Source: Sinomicrobium weinanense (GTDB taxonomy: Bacteria; Bacteroidota; Bacteroidia; Flavobacteriales; Flavobacteriaceae). From it: a stretch of DNA of 64,000 nt. The DNA lies in NCBI RefSeq assembly GCF_018863395.1, contig NZ_JAHKRR010000003.1, forward strand, positions 62,001-126,000, read 5' to 3'. Below are positions 1 to 9,788 of the stretch, in pieces. Under the pieces are notes generated by a model, which saw nothing but the letters and a program-made list of their open reading frames with translations, made no database searches and was not told where the DNA came from. Numbering within the stretch: the first letter of the stretch is position 1; every line of letters starts with the position of its first letter. The translations under genes were made by a program, and so were the position numbers.

Positions 1-213
1 TTATTAGTACTAAATTAAGATAATACTTTATTTTATTCTGTAATAAAACCCTAGGCTTTTGCATTTACAATATCTACTTCACCTTCCGAAAAAAATTACT
101 TACCCAGTCGGTTTTAACATAAAATATATAACAGCTTTGGAACAAAGCACATAATTATCTTTAGAATTCGTTTAAAAAATATATAATTAACTTATTTAGA
201 AACTATTTCTTTT
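1..213. other. AT-rich non-coding edge
   Basis: No convincing gene is visible here. The stretch is strongly AT-rich and lies downstream of the stop of the leftmost polysaccharide gene, which is transcribed towards it. I saw no strong hairpin followed by a T-run, so I cannot say whether the operon ends here or continues to the left. Confidence 0.5.
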
Positions 214-1629
214 TTATAGCATTTCCTTAGCCACTACATATAAAGCAAAAGCACCTAATTGAAAAAGAACTATGTTTTGTATAAGTGTTTTTCGCTTTTT
301 TTTATCTAAATTATAATAAATATAAGCAGCAACTAGATATAAAATTGGATAAGCTCCCATCATCCTTCTATACTCATAAGAACCTGTACATACGGCTACA
401 AGCAATAAAACAGCTATGGCAAGAGCATATTTCAATTGCTGAGGAATAATTGTTCTATATTTTTTATAAAAGAATCCATATATCAACACCCCCCATACCA
501 ATATCCAATACATTTGAGATATAACAAGGGGGAATAACAGGTATTGATTTTGACCGATAACACTTACATAAATAGCCCTATCTGGGGGATAAGGATAGGT
601 TTGACTGATCACAATATTACCAAAAGGCTGAAGAACACCTGGAAGGCGGTTAACTAAAGCTGTAAAACCACTAGATTTTTCAAATTTTCTTTCATGATAC
701 TCCTGATAAAGTTCCACTTTTTCTACAGTGTCTTCGCCATATGCTTCAAAGTTAAAAACTATGGAGGCTACAAAACCCATTATAAAAACTATTCCTAAGA
801 GAAAAGAAGCAATTTTATTTTTAAATTTTTTAATCCTAACAAAAAGATATGCAGAAATAAACGCTATAAAGAAGAGACCATGTTGCATCCTAAACTGTGC
901 AACTAAAAACCCAACTAAAACAAGTAGAATTAAGTTACGAAATTTCCATTCACTCATAAAAATATAAAAGCCTATCACAAAAAATAAAAGTATGTGGGGA
1001 TCTCTGGTATACGTTCCGGAAAAGGCAAAGATGTGAGTAAGAAGCCCAAAAGTAACCGCAATTATCCATGTTCGCTTATGGGGCAAATACAAACGACCTA
1101 TATTGTAGAGAAAGATTATAGTCATCGCGCACGTAAATACTATTTGGGTTTTTTGTAAAACTATACTGTTTACCTCTCCCATCATATTCGCAATCCGGCC
1201 CAATAGCCATGACAAAAACGCAAAACCAGGATAATTTTTAATCCTATAAAACTCCCAATCAAACATTTCCAGGTTAACTTTTTGCCTTATTAAAGAATCT
1301 GTCACTGTATAAAAATCTAGGCTATCAAAATGAAAAAAGAAATCTGAATTTGGGTCTCTGACATACACATAATTAGTAATGATCATATACAGATAATAGA
1401 TCGTAAAAAACAGTAGCCAAAGTCTGTAGGATTCATGTCTATTTACCCTTGGAAAAGAAATCTTTATCAACAGCACCCCCAACAAAAACCACAACCCCGT
1501 CACTATAAACACCGCAATATTATTCTCTATCAATAACACTATAGAAGTAATAAGCAATAAGAGAATTCCTGAAAATACGGGCCTTTTTCTTTTTGGTGGA
1601 ATAATCATAATACTACTACTGCTACTCAT
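214..1629 (-). CDS. Polytopic membrane protein, possible polysaccharide polymerase
   Basis: A 471-residue, very hydrophobic protein with about ten or more predicted membrane segments, a basic cytoplasmic start (PPKRKRP) and one longer hydrophilic loop roughly in the second half. The size, topology and position at the distal end of an exopolysaccharide operon fit a Wzy-like polymerase or a polytopic glycosyltransferase. No signature motif decides between them. I chose the ATG at 1629 (MSSSSSIM), which has AAGG just upstream. The frame is open to a TTG at 1683, only 7 bp after the preceding gene's stop. The function is inferred from context, while the membrane nature is clear from sequence. Confidence 0.7.
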   Translation of the reverse strand: MSSSSSIMIIPPKRKRPVFSGILLLLITSIVLLIENNIAVFIVTGLWFLLGVLLIKISFPRVNRHESYRLWLLFFTIYYLYMIITNYVYVRDPNSDFFFHFDSLDFYTVTDSLIRQKVNLEMFDWEFYRIKNYPGFAFLSWLLGRIANMMGEVNSIVLQKTQIVFTCAMTIIFLYNIGRLYLPHKRTWIIAVTFGLLTHIFAFSGTYTRDPHILLFFVIGFYIFMSEWKFRNLILLVLVGFLVAQFRMQHGLFFIAFISAYLFVRIKKFKNKIASFLLGIVFIMGFVASIVFNFEAYGEDTVEKVELYQEYHERKFEKSSGFTALVNRLPGVLQPFGNIVISQTYPYPPDRAIYVSVIGQNQYLLFPLVISQMYWILVWGVLIYGFFYKKYRTIIPQQLKYALAIAVLLLVAVCTGSYEYRRMMGAYPILYLVAAYIYYNLDKKKRKTLIQNIVLFQLGAFALYVVAKEML

Positions 1630-1690
1630 ATGCCTTATATTAATATCAAGTAAACAACAACCATATACAGGTATAACTGTCAATAAAATT

Positions 1691-2740
1691 CTACGGGATT
1701 ATTACTTTTTTTGTCCAAATATTTTTAACCCGTGATATCAAAGATCTGTAAATATATTTTAACAGCTTTGGCAAAAAATTCTCTATAGGCATTCCAGTTT
1801 CTACTCTTCTCAAATTGTTATAATGAAAAGCCTTCTTGGGTTTACCCCTCACTATGCACCTACATATTTCATAGATATATAAATCATTCATTCTTTGATT
1901 AATCGCCAACACGACATCTTCTTTCTGCTTAAAAGTTAGCTTGAATATTTTATATAATTCAAATCTTGTCGCTCTCTTTATTCTTGCGGATTTCATGGAA
2001 TGAATACCACTTCCCCATCTGTAAATTCCAGACACAAAATCCAGGTATTTGATCTTACCGTACTGTGCCATCATCACCGCTAAAACTCTATCTGCATTTA
2101 AAAAGTCTGTAAACTCACTCATTTTATCAACGGCCTCCGGAATATTCTTATACATCACCGTTAGCGTTTGTGACGAATGTTTACCAAATACAGATAACTT
2201 ATCGAAGAACGGAGGATGATCTTCTTTAAGCTTCCTCGATTCTATAACTCTTCCATCCAGGTCACAAATATTATAATTGGTATACACTCCCACATAATCT
2301 TCCTCATTAACCGCTATAAAGTCTACTTGCTTTTGTAATTTTAAGGGATCAGTCCAATAATCATCTCCTTCGCAAATAGCTATGTATTTTCCCTTAGCAT
2401 TGTAGAGGTTATATAAAAAATTAAAACGTCCGGAAGGCTTTCCGTCTATTTTAATATTATTCTCGCGATGATGCAGGAATAACCGAATTTTGTCGGCATG
2501 TTCTTTTGCATATTCCATACAAATCTCCCGGGTACCATCAGAAGAATTGTCTTCTCCCAGTAAAATCTCATATACAAAGTCTGTCTTTTGCATTAGTATT
2601 CCATCCAGGCATTGCCGAATATAGGCTGCATGCTCATAGGTTTGCACACAAACAGACACCAATGGTGTATTCTCGACTTTATTGGAATTTGTCGTTACTT
2701 CTTTATGTTGATATTTTTCTTTAAATTCCTGAAAATCCAT
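1691..2740 (-). CDS. Family 2 glycosyltransferase
   Basis: A GT-A fold glycosyltransferase of about 350 residues. The N-terminal part shows the GT2 pattern: PLVSVCVQTYEHAAYI, then LLGEDNSSDGTREI (nucleotide-binding Asp region), then CEGDDYWTDPLKLQKQ (the DxD-like metal/sugar-nucleotide site). It should transfer a sugar from a nucleotide donor to the growing lipid-linked repeat unit on the cytoplasmic membrane face. It is the only soluble glycosyltransferase recognised in this part of the operon. The frame opens at 2782, but that start would overlap the upstream sulfotransferase by 32 bp. ATG 2740 (MDFQEFKEK) leaves a 10-bp gap and keeps the whole domain. Acceptor and sugar are unknown. Confidence 0.85.
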   Translation of the reverse strand: MDFQEFKEKYQHKEVTTNSNKVENTPLVSVCVQTYEHAAYIRQCLDGILMQKTDFVYEILLGEDNSSDGTREICMEYAKEHADKIRLFLHHRENNIKIDGKPSGRFNFLYNLYNAKGKYIAICEGDDYWTDPLKLQKQVDFIAVNEEDYVGVYTNYNICDLDGRVIESRKLKEDHPPFFDKLSVFGKHSSQTLTVMYKNIPEAVDKMSEFTDFLNADRVLAVMMAQYGKIKYLDFVSGIYRWGSGIHSMKSARIKRATRFELYKIFKLTFKQKEDVVLAINQRMNDLYIYEICRCIVRGKPKKAFHYNNLRRVETGMPIENFLPKLLKYIYRSLISRVKNIWTKKVIIP

Positions 2741-2750
2741 ATATTTATTT

Positions 2751-3569
2751 CTATACCCAATGATATCTGTTATTGAAATCAATAAAGTCTTGGTCTTTGG
2801 TGATTTCCTCTATAATAAATTTTGGCAAATGTTTTTTCCATCCATCATCCTTTATTTTTGCCTTAAATACCGAATAGGCATCCCTTTGATCCATGGATGA
2901 GGATTGATGAATAAAGTCCAAGGTTTGTTGTGATATATTTAAATCACAAAAAGAAAAAAGATCTTTAACAGTAGTAATCTTATTGTGTAAGATATCATCA
3001 TAATTAAGCAGATAAAACCTTTCAGGATACTGTATCCGGAGATCTTCAAATAAAGTCATTACTTCCTTCCATTTTTCATATCCATTAAATTCTTCAGGCT
3101 TATTCAAATTCTTTTTAAGTGCATAACGCCATTCTTCTTCCTCTCTCCAACCTAATTCCTTTTTAAATTCTTTAGGAGCTCTTAGCCATGAATGAATAAC
3201 AGCCAAAGGATTTCGTATCAATCCAATTACTTTTAAATCACCATCTTTTTCCAACATATTTTCAAGCAAATGATGATACCTTACCTCTTTATAACAGATA
3301 TGAGTAATATCGTCTTTTTGAAATGTTGGGATTATTCCTTTTTGAACGCCTTCTTCCTGGTTGATAAAACCATCAGATGACTTCTTAATCTTCTGAAAGA
3401 AATTTAGTATTTCTTCTTTGGAAGAACCCGGACTTAAAGCATCTTTAAAAGCATACGAAAACAAAGGTTGATAACGAAACGCCACATTAGGATGGCTGTT
3501 AAAAATATTACCTAACCAGGTTGACCCACTTCGTGGTACACTGTGTATTGCTATTCTTTTACAACTCAT
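2751..3569 (-). CDS. Sulfotransferase family protein
   Basis: A PAPS-dependent sulfotransferase-like protein of 272 residues. The N-terminus carries the 5'-phosphosulfate-binding loop, HSVPRSGSTWLGNIFNSHP, directly after the first beta strand. A 3'-phosphate-binding-like segment, VIGLIRNPLAVIHSWLRAP, follows near residues 135-155. Such enzymes transfer sulfate from PAPS to a hydroxyl or amine of a carbohydrate. It is embedded in a polysaccharide operon, with the ATP-grasp gene 19 bp upstream and the glycosyltransferase just downstream, so a sugar hydroxyl is the likely acceptor. It is one of two sulfotransferase-like genes in this operon. The family is well supported; substrate is inferred. 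Confidence 0.85.
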   Translation of the reverse strand: MSCKRIAIHSVPRSGSTWLGNIFNSHPNVAFRYQPLFSYAFKDALSPGSSKEEILNFFQKIKKSSDGFINQEEGVQKGIIPTFQKDDITHICYKEVRYHHLLENMLEKDGDLKVIGLIRNPLAVIHSWLRAPKEFKKELGWREEEEWRYALKKNLNKPEEFNGYEKWKEVMTLFEDLRIQYPERFYLLNYDDILHNKITTVKDLFSFCDLNISQQTLDFIHQSSSMDQRDAYSVFKAKIKDDGWKKHLPKFIIEEITKDQDFIDFNNRYHWV

Positions 3570-3588
3570 AATACATAACCTACTTTAA

Positions 3589-4788
3589 TCATTCTACCAC
3601 CACTTCAATATATTGGGAATAATCAGACAATATGGCCTCCAGGCTGTCCTGGGACTCAAACTTTAACACCAAAGTACCTATGGCTTCATTTGCTGCAGTA
3701 AAAGCCTTTACAGCATCCCTTTTTTCAACCCACAAATCAACTTCAACAACATTTTTAACAATTTCATCAGCTATTTTAAGTTCCTTAAACGTTCCCGATT
3801 TATTGCTGTACAATATGATCTCTCCCCAATTTCCGTTATAGTTTGGTTGGGATAACTTGTCTATTTTTTCGCCTAAAGCAGCCTGTATACTACACGTAAT
3901 CAGATCAACACCCGTTGCATAGTGTAGCATCTCCGAAAGTCTGTTTCCTCCTCCCCGGGGTGAAACTTCCATAATATAGGCCTTGTTGTTTATACCTTCC
4001 CTAACTTCAATATTATAGATTGAAGACCTCATATCCAACAGGCTGATTAACCGTTGTAATTCTGTTTTTAAATATTCCTGGTTTTCTTTTGAAATATTTG
4101 ATGGCCAGCTATATGCCGAGGGCGTATAAGGATTAGGGGAATTGGGGTCAAACCGCTGGCTTGAAAATGAAACAAAAGAAAGCTCTCCGTCAATTGAAAA
4201 ACAATCCGTGTCTGACGAAAACCCTTTACTTTCTATAAATTCTTCTATGATAAAGGTTTTTGTTGAAGAAAAACCAATAGCATATGTAATAGCAGCTTCC
4301 AGGTCCTGTTGCCGCGTAACCTTTGTAACCCCTTTACTTCCGGCCGCATCTACTGGCTTAACAATTACAGGCAGGTCATTAACATCAAAGTCACGCAATG
4401 CCAGTTCAACATTTGAATAACTATGCGACTTTGGCACATTGAAATTATGCATTTCCAGAAAATTCCTGAACAAAGCTTTGTTCTGAAGGATCTGAACCGA
4501 TTGGTATGGTCCCGCACAGCTCAGTCCCATTTTGTCACTTACATAAGCTGCTGTGGTGACCCCAGGATCTACCGCAAAAGACATAACCCCATCAACCTGT
4601 AGCGATTGCGCTAATTTCAACATATTTTCCTTATCGGTAATACTCACATTATGATATTCATCTGAATATATATGAGCAATATTATCGGGTAAGTAATCAC
4701 ACGTAATGACATAATGCCCCATATTTTTTGCTGCTTTGATAACCGGAATAAGGTACCGAAGTCCACCAAACAATAATAACTTCTTCAT
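3589..4788 (-). CDS. ATP-grasp domain carboxylate-amine ligase-like protein
   Basis: A 399-residue ATP-grasp protein. The N-terminal pre-ATP-grasp Rossmann-like part starts MKKLLLFGGLRYLIP. The central ATP-binding part includes LPVIVKPVDAAGSKGVTKV and the lid/adenine segment KTFIIEEFIESKGFSSD. The metal-binding end shows YIMEVSPRGGGNRLSEML. The family ligates a carboxylate, activated as acyl phosphate, to an amine or similar nucleophile. In polysaccharide operons such proteins are often predicted to attach an amino acid or other acid to a sugar. It sits 11 bp downstream of the WbqC gene and 20 bp upstream of a sulfotransferase. Fold assignment is firm; substrates are unknown. Confidence 0.85.
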   Translation of the reverse strand: MKKLLLFGGLRYLIPVIKAAKNMGHYVITCDYLPDNIAHIYSDEYHNVSITDKENMLKLAQSLQVDGVMSFAVDPGVTTAAYVSDKMGLSCAGPYQSVQILQNKALFRNFLEMHNFNVPKSHSYSNVELALRDFDVNDLPVIVKPVDAAGSKGVTKVTRQQDLEAAITYAIGFSSTKTFIIEEFIESKGFSSDTDCFSIDGELSFVSFSSQRFDPNSPNPYTPSAYSWPSNISKENQEYLKTELQRLISLLDMRSSIYNIEVREGINNKAYIMEVSPRGGGNRLSEMLHYATGVDLITCSIQAALGEKIDKLSQPNYNGNWGEIILYSNKSGTFKELKIADEIVKNVVEVDLWVEKRDAVKAFTAANEAIGTLVLKFESQDSLEAILSDYSQYIEVVVE

Positions 4789-4798
4789 TTATTTCTTA

Positions 4799-5500
4799 TT
4801 AAACCAAGGTGTAATTGGTTAACAATTCTTTTACCTTTTCTTTATCATTAAACATCAATACATCTATAATGGACAAGCCGGGAACAAATTTTTCATTAGA
4901 CTGATAATAAGGCTCAATGCCAGGCTTTAAAAAGTTTAGTTGCACTCCCTGGTTTTTAAAATATTTTTTATCATATAGTTCTTTCCCGCCAATGGCATTA
5001 ATATAATGCTTAATATTCATTTTTTTAGCTATAGCAATTAGCCTATCAGCTTTTTCCAAGCCTTTTGTCTCATTGAACTCCTCAGAGGATTCGTAAAAAC
5101 TCGTTTTGATTCCAATGTAATTCGCGAACAATTGAACGCTTTTAGTCGCAAGCCTAGCTATTGTATTAACTTCAGAATTTAAAACTTCTTCAATGAGAGG
5201 AAATACAGATAAAAAATGAGGTGCTTTTTTGTAGGATTGCTCAATTGTCATTTTCAATTTACCATATTGCTTTTCTTTTAAATTGACCGCAACTTCATTT
5301 ATTAATTTATTTTGGCTTGCCTCTATACAAGGAAATGTAACCAGTTTTTCCTTCCCATTTAGCAATATTCTGTTCCTATTAATCCAACCCCTCTTTATAA
5401 AATTCACGTCATCATAGAACACAAAAATATCTACTGCTGCAATTAACTGAAAATACCCTATATAGGGAAATACGTAGGGTTGCATAATAGCAATTTTCAT
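4799..5500 (-). CDS. WbqC family protein
   Basis: A 233-residue WbqC-like protein recognised from the conserved N-terminus: MKIAIMQPYVFPYIGYFQLI, then VFYDDVNFIKRGWINRNRIL. WbqC proteins occur in O-antigen and capsule clusters, usually beside DegT aminotransferases. Their biochemical role is not firmly established; an acyl- or aminoacyl-sugar modification role is often proposed. Here it lies between the DegT aminotransferase gene and the ATP-grasp gene, consistent with work on an amino sugar. A 215-bp AT-rich gap separates it from the upstream aminotransferase, the largest gap inside this operon. Confidence 0.85.
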   Translation of the reverse strand: MKIAIMQPYVFPYIGYFQLIAAVDIFVFYDDVNFIKRGWINRNRILLNGKEKLVTFPCIEASQNKLINEVAVNLKEKQYGKLKMTIEQSYKKAPHFLSVFPLIEEVLNSEVNTIARLATKSVQLFANYIGIKTSFYESSEEFNETKGLEKADRLIAIAKKMNIKHYINAIGGKELYDKKYFKNQGVQLNFLKPGIEPYYQSNEKFVPGLSIIDVLMFNDKEKVKELLTNYTLV

Positions 5501-5715
5501 TATTCTTTTTTTTTTATTACATTTATTTCTGAGTTACAACTTTGCTCTTGTTACAAAATTTGCAACAATCAAAAGTGCTTTTTATTTTTCTCATCCAAAG
5601 CATTTTTAACATCCCCCCTATTTACATCCTTGATAACCAGAAAATTTAATAGTGACTACACTAAAACAACTTACTTTACATAAAACTATTTCTCTTTATC
5701 CTACACTTATTGTTA

Positions 5716-6783
5716 TTAATTTATTAAACCAATAATTTTTTCAACTTCTCCTTCATCCAAATCATAATATAAAGGTAAGCATACTACTCTTTTTGCAATG
5801 GCATCTGCAACCTTAAAACTCTGTGTTCGTAAATAAGGGACACTATTAGCCAAGGAAGGGTAAAAATACCTTCTTGCTTGAATGTTGTTCTCCTTTAATT
5901 TTTTCAATGTCTTTAATAACATTTCCTCATTTTTGAGAATTATGGGGTAATATGCGTAATTTAAAGTAGCCTTGCTATGCCATTGGGGTTTATAAGCTGT
6001 AAAACCGGTTAAGCCTTTATCGTATGCTTCGGTTAATGCTTTGCGCTTTTGGTGTATTTTATCAACGTAGTTCAGATTTGTCAGGCCCATCGCAGCATGG
6101 AACTCCGAGTTTTTCCCGTTAATCCCCAGTTCATCAAAGGCTTCCGAGCCGGCAAAACCAAAATTCCGCATTGATTTTAATTTTTTAAAAATTGTTTCAT
6201 CTTTAGCCATAATCAGTCCACCCTCAATAGAATGATATAATTTGGTAGCATGCAAACTACAGGTACTGATATCACCGTATTCAAAAATGGATCTTCCGTG
6301 AACTTTTACTCCAAAGGCATGAGCAGCATCATATATCACTTTTAGGTTATGCTTATCAGCTATTTGCTGTATTTTCTCTACATCACAAGGATTACCATAT
6401 ACGTGAGTAGCAAGAATCGCCTGCGTTTTCGAGGTGATGGCCGCTTCAATTTTATCGGCGTCGATGTTAAGGCTTTGCGCGTCAATATCTACAAAAACCG
6501 GGGTACAACCTTCCCAAACAATGCTGCTGGTAGTTGCAATAAAGGAAAACGGAGTGGTAATAACTTCCCCGGTAATATTCAGGGCCTTTAATGCCATCTG
6601 CAAGGCAATGGTACCGTTTGTCACAAACAGGGTATTGGAAACTGACAAGTGTTTCTGTAACTTTTCTTCCAACTCGTTCGCTAATGGCCCCATATTGGTC
6701 AGCCACTGGCGTTGCCATATACCATCCAAAAGGTCCTGGTATTCTTGCTGTGGGGGTAAAAAAGGTTTGGTTACTGGGATCAT
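5716..6783 (-). CDS. DegT/DnrJ/EryC1/StrS sugar aminotransferase
   Basis: A PLP-dependent nucleotide-sugar aminotransferase of 355 residues, the usual family length. It begins MIPVTKPFLPPQQEYQDLL. It has the substrate/PLP region FVTNGTIALQMALKAL, the PLP-ring aspartate in YDAAHAFGVK, and the catalytic lysine in SLHATKLYHSIEGGLIM. It should transaminate a 3- or 4-keto nucleotide sugar. The dTDP-4-keto-6-deoxyglucose made by RmlA/RmlB in the same operon is an obvious candidate, giving a dTDP-amino-dideoxy sugar. The start codon overlaps the end of the upstream sulfotransferase by 4 bp, indicating translational coupling. Regiochemistry cannot be read from sequence. Confidence 0.9.
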   Translation of the reverse strand: MIPVTKPFLPPQQEYQDLLDGIWQRQWLTNMGPLANELEEKLQKHLSVSNTLFVTNGTIALQMALKALNITGEVITTPFSFIATTSSIVWEGCTPVFVDIDAQSLNIDADKIEAAITSKTQAILATHVYGNPCDVEKIQQIADKHNLKVIYDAAHAFGVKVHGRSIFEYGDISTCSLHATKLYHSIEGGLIMAKDETIFKKLKSMRNFGFAGSEAFDELGINGKNSEFHAAMGLTNLNYVDKIHQKRKALTEAYDKGLTGFTAYKPQWHSKATLNYAYYPIILKNEEMLLKTLKKLKENNIQARRYFYPSLANSVPYLRTQSFKVADAIAKRVVCLPLYYDLDEGEVEKIIGLIN

Positions 6784-7472
6784 TGCTTTGATTTAATAGA
6801 TGATGTTTTGTTTTCCCAAGGAAAATCAACTTGTTTACTTTCTACTCCAAGAAAATCACAAAATTTTTGATATGCACTATTTTCAGAAAGATTTATCACC
6901 AATAAGTCCTGGGGACGATCGCGAAAGTATTCTTTTACTGAATTATTATAATCTATATAGGTTTTTATTAACTTATCTTTATTATACAAATCATCTTCCG
7001 GGGTTTTATACATTATCCTATTACACTCCCACATCCAGCCTCTCCATACATATTCTGCATTGACAAGATCTTGTTTAACAGGTATTTTCCCATTGCCGAA
7101 TCTTTTTGCGTGAAATTTGGTGACCGAATTATACCATTGTTCCGGAGTATCCCGAATTGACAGAATAAACTTTGATCCGGGATAGGCTTTGTCTAAACAT
7201 TCGTAAGTTTTTGGGTATGAAAAAGGAAAATCCTGAAACACCTGTGCTGATTTACAATAATCTACTATGGCTTCAAAATTACCTGCTTTATATTCGCCAA
7301 GCAATTTTTCGGCTGTTCTTTGATTTCCAACAATAAACCCTAAATCCTCAAAAGCTGCTTTTAAAGAAGTTGTTCCTGTTTTGTTCCGGCCAATACAAAA
7401 TATCTTTGTTTTGTTTTTAACTTGAACAGGATGAATAACTTTACGCTTTATATAGTTAAAATACTTTTTCAT
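6780..7472 (-). CDS. Second sulfotransferase family protein
   Basis: A 230-residue sulfotransferase-like protein, distinct from the one at 2751-3569. The phosphosulfate-binding loop is FCIGRNKTGTTSLKAAFEDL near the N-terminus, and a second cofactor segment reads FILSIRDTPEQWYNSV around residues 120-135. This shape resembles the group annotated as sulfotransferase family (P-loop) proteins that act on sugars or lipids. It overlaps its neighbours by 4 bp at both ends, so it is co-translated with the flippase upstream and the aminotransferase downstream. Carbohydrate sulfation is inferred from context. Confidence 0.8.
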   Translation of the reverse strand: MKKYFNYIKRKVIHPVQVKNKTKIFCIGRNKTGTTSLKAAFEDLGFIVGNQRTAEKLLGEYKAGNFEAIVDYCKSAQVFQDFPFSYPKTYECLDKAYPGSKFILSIRDTPEQWYNSVTKFHAKRFGNGKIPVKQDLVNAEYVWRGWMWECNRIMYKTPEDDLYNKDKLIKTYIDYNNSVKEYFRDRPQDLLVINLSENSAYQKFCDFLGVESKQVDFPWENKTSSIKSKQ

Positions 7473-8917
7473 AGTTTACGCTTAATTTTGGTAAAAGCAG
7501 GTTTTATATGGCTTTTTACATAGAGCATTCCCTCGTTCTGTAAAACTATACTCCACAGCAAATAAGCCGTCACAAAAATAACCGAGTAGGTAATATTATT
7601 TAATATTTTATTTTCAAATAAAGTAACATTAAAGAATAGAAAAATAAATGGAAAAAAAACAATAACTCCCTCAAACACCTTCCTCAAATGCTTGCTTAAC
7701 TCAATCTTTAAAATTCTTTTCATAAAAAGCATATTACAAAATGTCAAAAAGTAACTGCATGCAACCAGAGCATAAATAAAAGGCATCAATCCATAATAAA
7801 AACCTACTAAAAGCGGGAAAAGTCGAATAAATTTTCTAAATAAACCTACATAGAAATTCTCTTTTGCTTTGCCTTTTCCAAGAAATGCATTTACCATCAT
7901 TGCATTAATTGGCCTGGCAAAAGCCATTAAGATCAATACCTGAAAAATAATTACAGAAGGTTGCCATTTCTCACCGAATAGAACAACAATTATTGTTTCT
8001 CCCCAAAAGACCATTAGACCACTCACCAGGAATGTAAAAAAGCAAATGATACTGATTACACGAAAATACACCCTTTTAAACCCTTCCTCATCATCCTGAA
8101 ATTTACTTAAAACTGGGAAAAAGATCTTCGTAAAACTAGTAGAACTGTATTGAGACACCATATTGTTTAGCGATTGCGCCCGGGTATAATACCCAAGAGT
8201 TGCCGGACTAAAAACTTTCCCCACAAAAAAAACATCCAGTTGGTTCGATATTCGTGAAAGGATTTGATCCATAAACATAAAGGCGCTAAATCCGGTGAGT
8301 TTTTTCACTTCTCCCCAGGAAAATTCCATTTTCGGATACCAATCTGTCCAAACCCAAAGTAAAATTCCGTTTAATAGAACCCCTAATAGATTTTGAACAA
8401 CCAAGGCATAAACTCCCCATCCCGAAAAAGCAAGTATTACGGCAATAATTCCGCTGGCAGTTTGTGAAATCACATCTGCCAGACTTATGGCTTTAAAATT
8501 GATCTCACGAGTTAATATTGATTTTTGAACAATGATGAAAGAGGAAAACACAAAATTCAGCGATAACCATTCGATCAGAGGAGTTAAGTCCTTATTATTA
8601 AAAAAATCAGCTACAAAAGGAGCTAATCCATAAAAAAGACCACTTAATAAAACCCCGGCAATTATATTGATAAAAAAAACCGAAGAATACGCCTGCGAGG
8701 TGTTTTTTTTATTCTGAATCAGAGCCGAACCAAAACCAAAATCAGCAAAAGCCTGTGATATTACTATAAAGACCAAAGCCATTCCTACCAATCCAAACTC
8801 TTCGGGTTCTAATAAACGTGCAAGAAAAATAGAAACCACAAATTTGATCCCATGACGAGAAAACATCCCGACTAAATCCCATATAAAACCTCTTAAAGCA
8901 GCTTTTTTTAGCGACAT
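7469..8917 (-). CDS. Wzx-type oligosaccharide flippase (MOP superfamily)
   Basis: A 482-residue polytopic protein of the lipopolysaccharide biosynthesis/polysaccharide transport family. The start [20 protein letters not shown], followed by [20 protein letters not shown], is characteristic of WzxC/TuaB-like flippases. About 12-14 hydrophobic segments follow. It should translocate the undecaprenyl-linked repeat unit across the inner membrane for polymerisation. The start codon overlaps the rmlA-like gene by 10 bp, and its stop overlaps the following sulfotransferase start. Together with the polymerase-like protein at the distal end it points to a Wzx/Wzy-dependent route. Export genes (Wza/Wzc-like) are not in this window. 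Confidence 0.88.
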   Translation of the reverse strand: MSLKKAALRGFIWDLVGMFSRHGIKFVVSIFLARLLEPEEFGLVGMALVFIVISQAFADFGFGSALIQNKKNTSQAYSSVFFINIIAGVLLSGLFYGLAPFVADFFNNKDLTPLIEWLSLNFVFSSFIIVQKSILTREINFKAISLADVISQTASGIIAVILAFSGWGVYALVVQNLLGVLLNGILLWVWTDWYPKMEFSWGEVKKLTGFSAFMFMDQILSRISNQLDVFFVGKVFSPATLGYYTRAQSLNNMVSQYSSTSFTKIFFPVLSKFQDDEEGFKRVYFRVISIICFFTFLVSGLMVFWGETIIVVLFGEKWQPSVIIFQVLILMAFARPINAMMVNAFLGKGKAKENFYVGLFRKFIRLFPLLVGFYYGLMPFIYALVACSYFLTFCNMLFMKRILKIELSKHLRKVFEGVIVFFPFIFLFFNVTLFENKILNNITYSVIFVTAYLLWSIVLQNEGMLYVKSHIKPAFTKIKRKL

Positions 8918-9780
8918 ATTCTCCTTATATAACTAAAATAGTCCCCTTTTTTTCCTTTAATCTGTTCAGAAAGAAAAGCACTATTTATCCACCTCTTTCG
9001 CCATGCGATTTCCTCCAGACAAGATATTTTCAATCCCTGTCTTTTTTCAATAGCATGAACAAATTGTGTAGCTTCACTCAAAGCCTCATGTGTCCCCGTA
9101 TCCAACCAGGCATAACCTCTTCCCAGAAGTTCTATAGCCAACTCTCCTTCTTTTAAGTAAACCTGATTTACACTGGTAATTTCCAGTTCACCCCGATCTG
9201 AAGGCTTCACCTTTTTTGCTACTTCCACGACATTATTGGGATAAAAATACAAGCCTACCACCGCATAATTAGATTTAGGATCAGCTGGTTTTTCCTCAAT
9301 GGAAATAACATTTCTCTCCTTATCAAACTCTGCAACGCCATAACGTTCCGGGTCACTGACATAATATCCGAAAACAGTTGCTTTCCCCTCTGTTTTTACA
9401 TTCGTTACTGCCTTTTCGAGTAATTGCGGAAAACCTTGTCCGTAAAAAAGGTTATCTCCCAACACCAAGCAAACATCATCTTCTCCAATAAACTCTTCTC
9501 CAATAATAAAGGCTTGGGCAAGACCGTCCGGAGACGGTTGCTCGGCATAGTTCAGTTTTATACCAAACTGCTCGCCATTACCCAACAATTTTTTAAACAA
9601 AGGCAGGTCCTGGGGTGTGGAAATAATCAATATATCCCGAATATCCGCCAACATCAAAGTTGACAAAGGATAATATATCATCGGTTTATCATGGACCGGC
9701 AACAATTGCTTGGAGATCACTTGTGTTAACGGGTGCAATCGTGTTCCTGAACCTCCTGCAAGTATTATTCCTTTCATCAT
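8908..9780 (-). CDS. rmlA: Glucose-1-phosphate thymidylyltransferase
   Basis: A 290-residue nucleotidyltransferase that makes dTDP-glucose from dTTP and glucose-1-phosphate. The signature [18 protein letters not shown] at the N-terminus is followed by [30 protein letters not shown], and the sugar-binding [19 protein letters not shown]. These are hallmark RmlA motifs and the length is typical. Two in-frame ATGs (9780 and 9777) are adjacent, and either could be used. It lies 8 bp downstream of the dTDP-glucose dehydratase gene, forming the standard RmlB-RmlA pair. No RmlC or RmlD is present here, so the product may be diverted to an amino sugar by the DegT enzyme. Confidence 0.95.
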   Translation of the reverse strand: MMKGIILAGGSGTRLHPLTQVISKQLLPVHDKPMIYYPLSTLMLADIRDILIISTPQDLPLFKKLLGNGEQFGIKLNYAEQPSPDGLAQAFIIGEEFIGEDDVCLVLGDNLFYGQGFPQLLEKAVTNVKTEGKATVFGYYVSDPERYGVAEFDKERNVISIEEKPADPKSNYAVVGLYFYPNNVVEVAKKVKPSDRGELEITSVNQVYLKEGELAIELLGRGYAWLDTGTHEALSEATQFVHAIEKRQGLKISCLEEIAWRKRWINSAFLSEQIKGKKGDYFSYIRRICR

Positions 9781-9788
9781 TGTGGATT

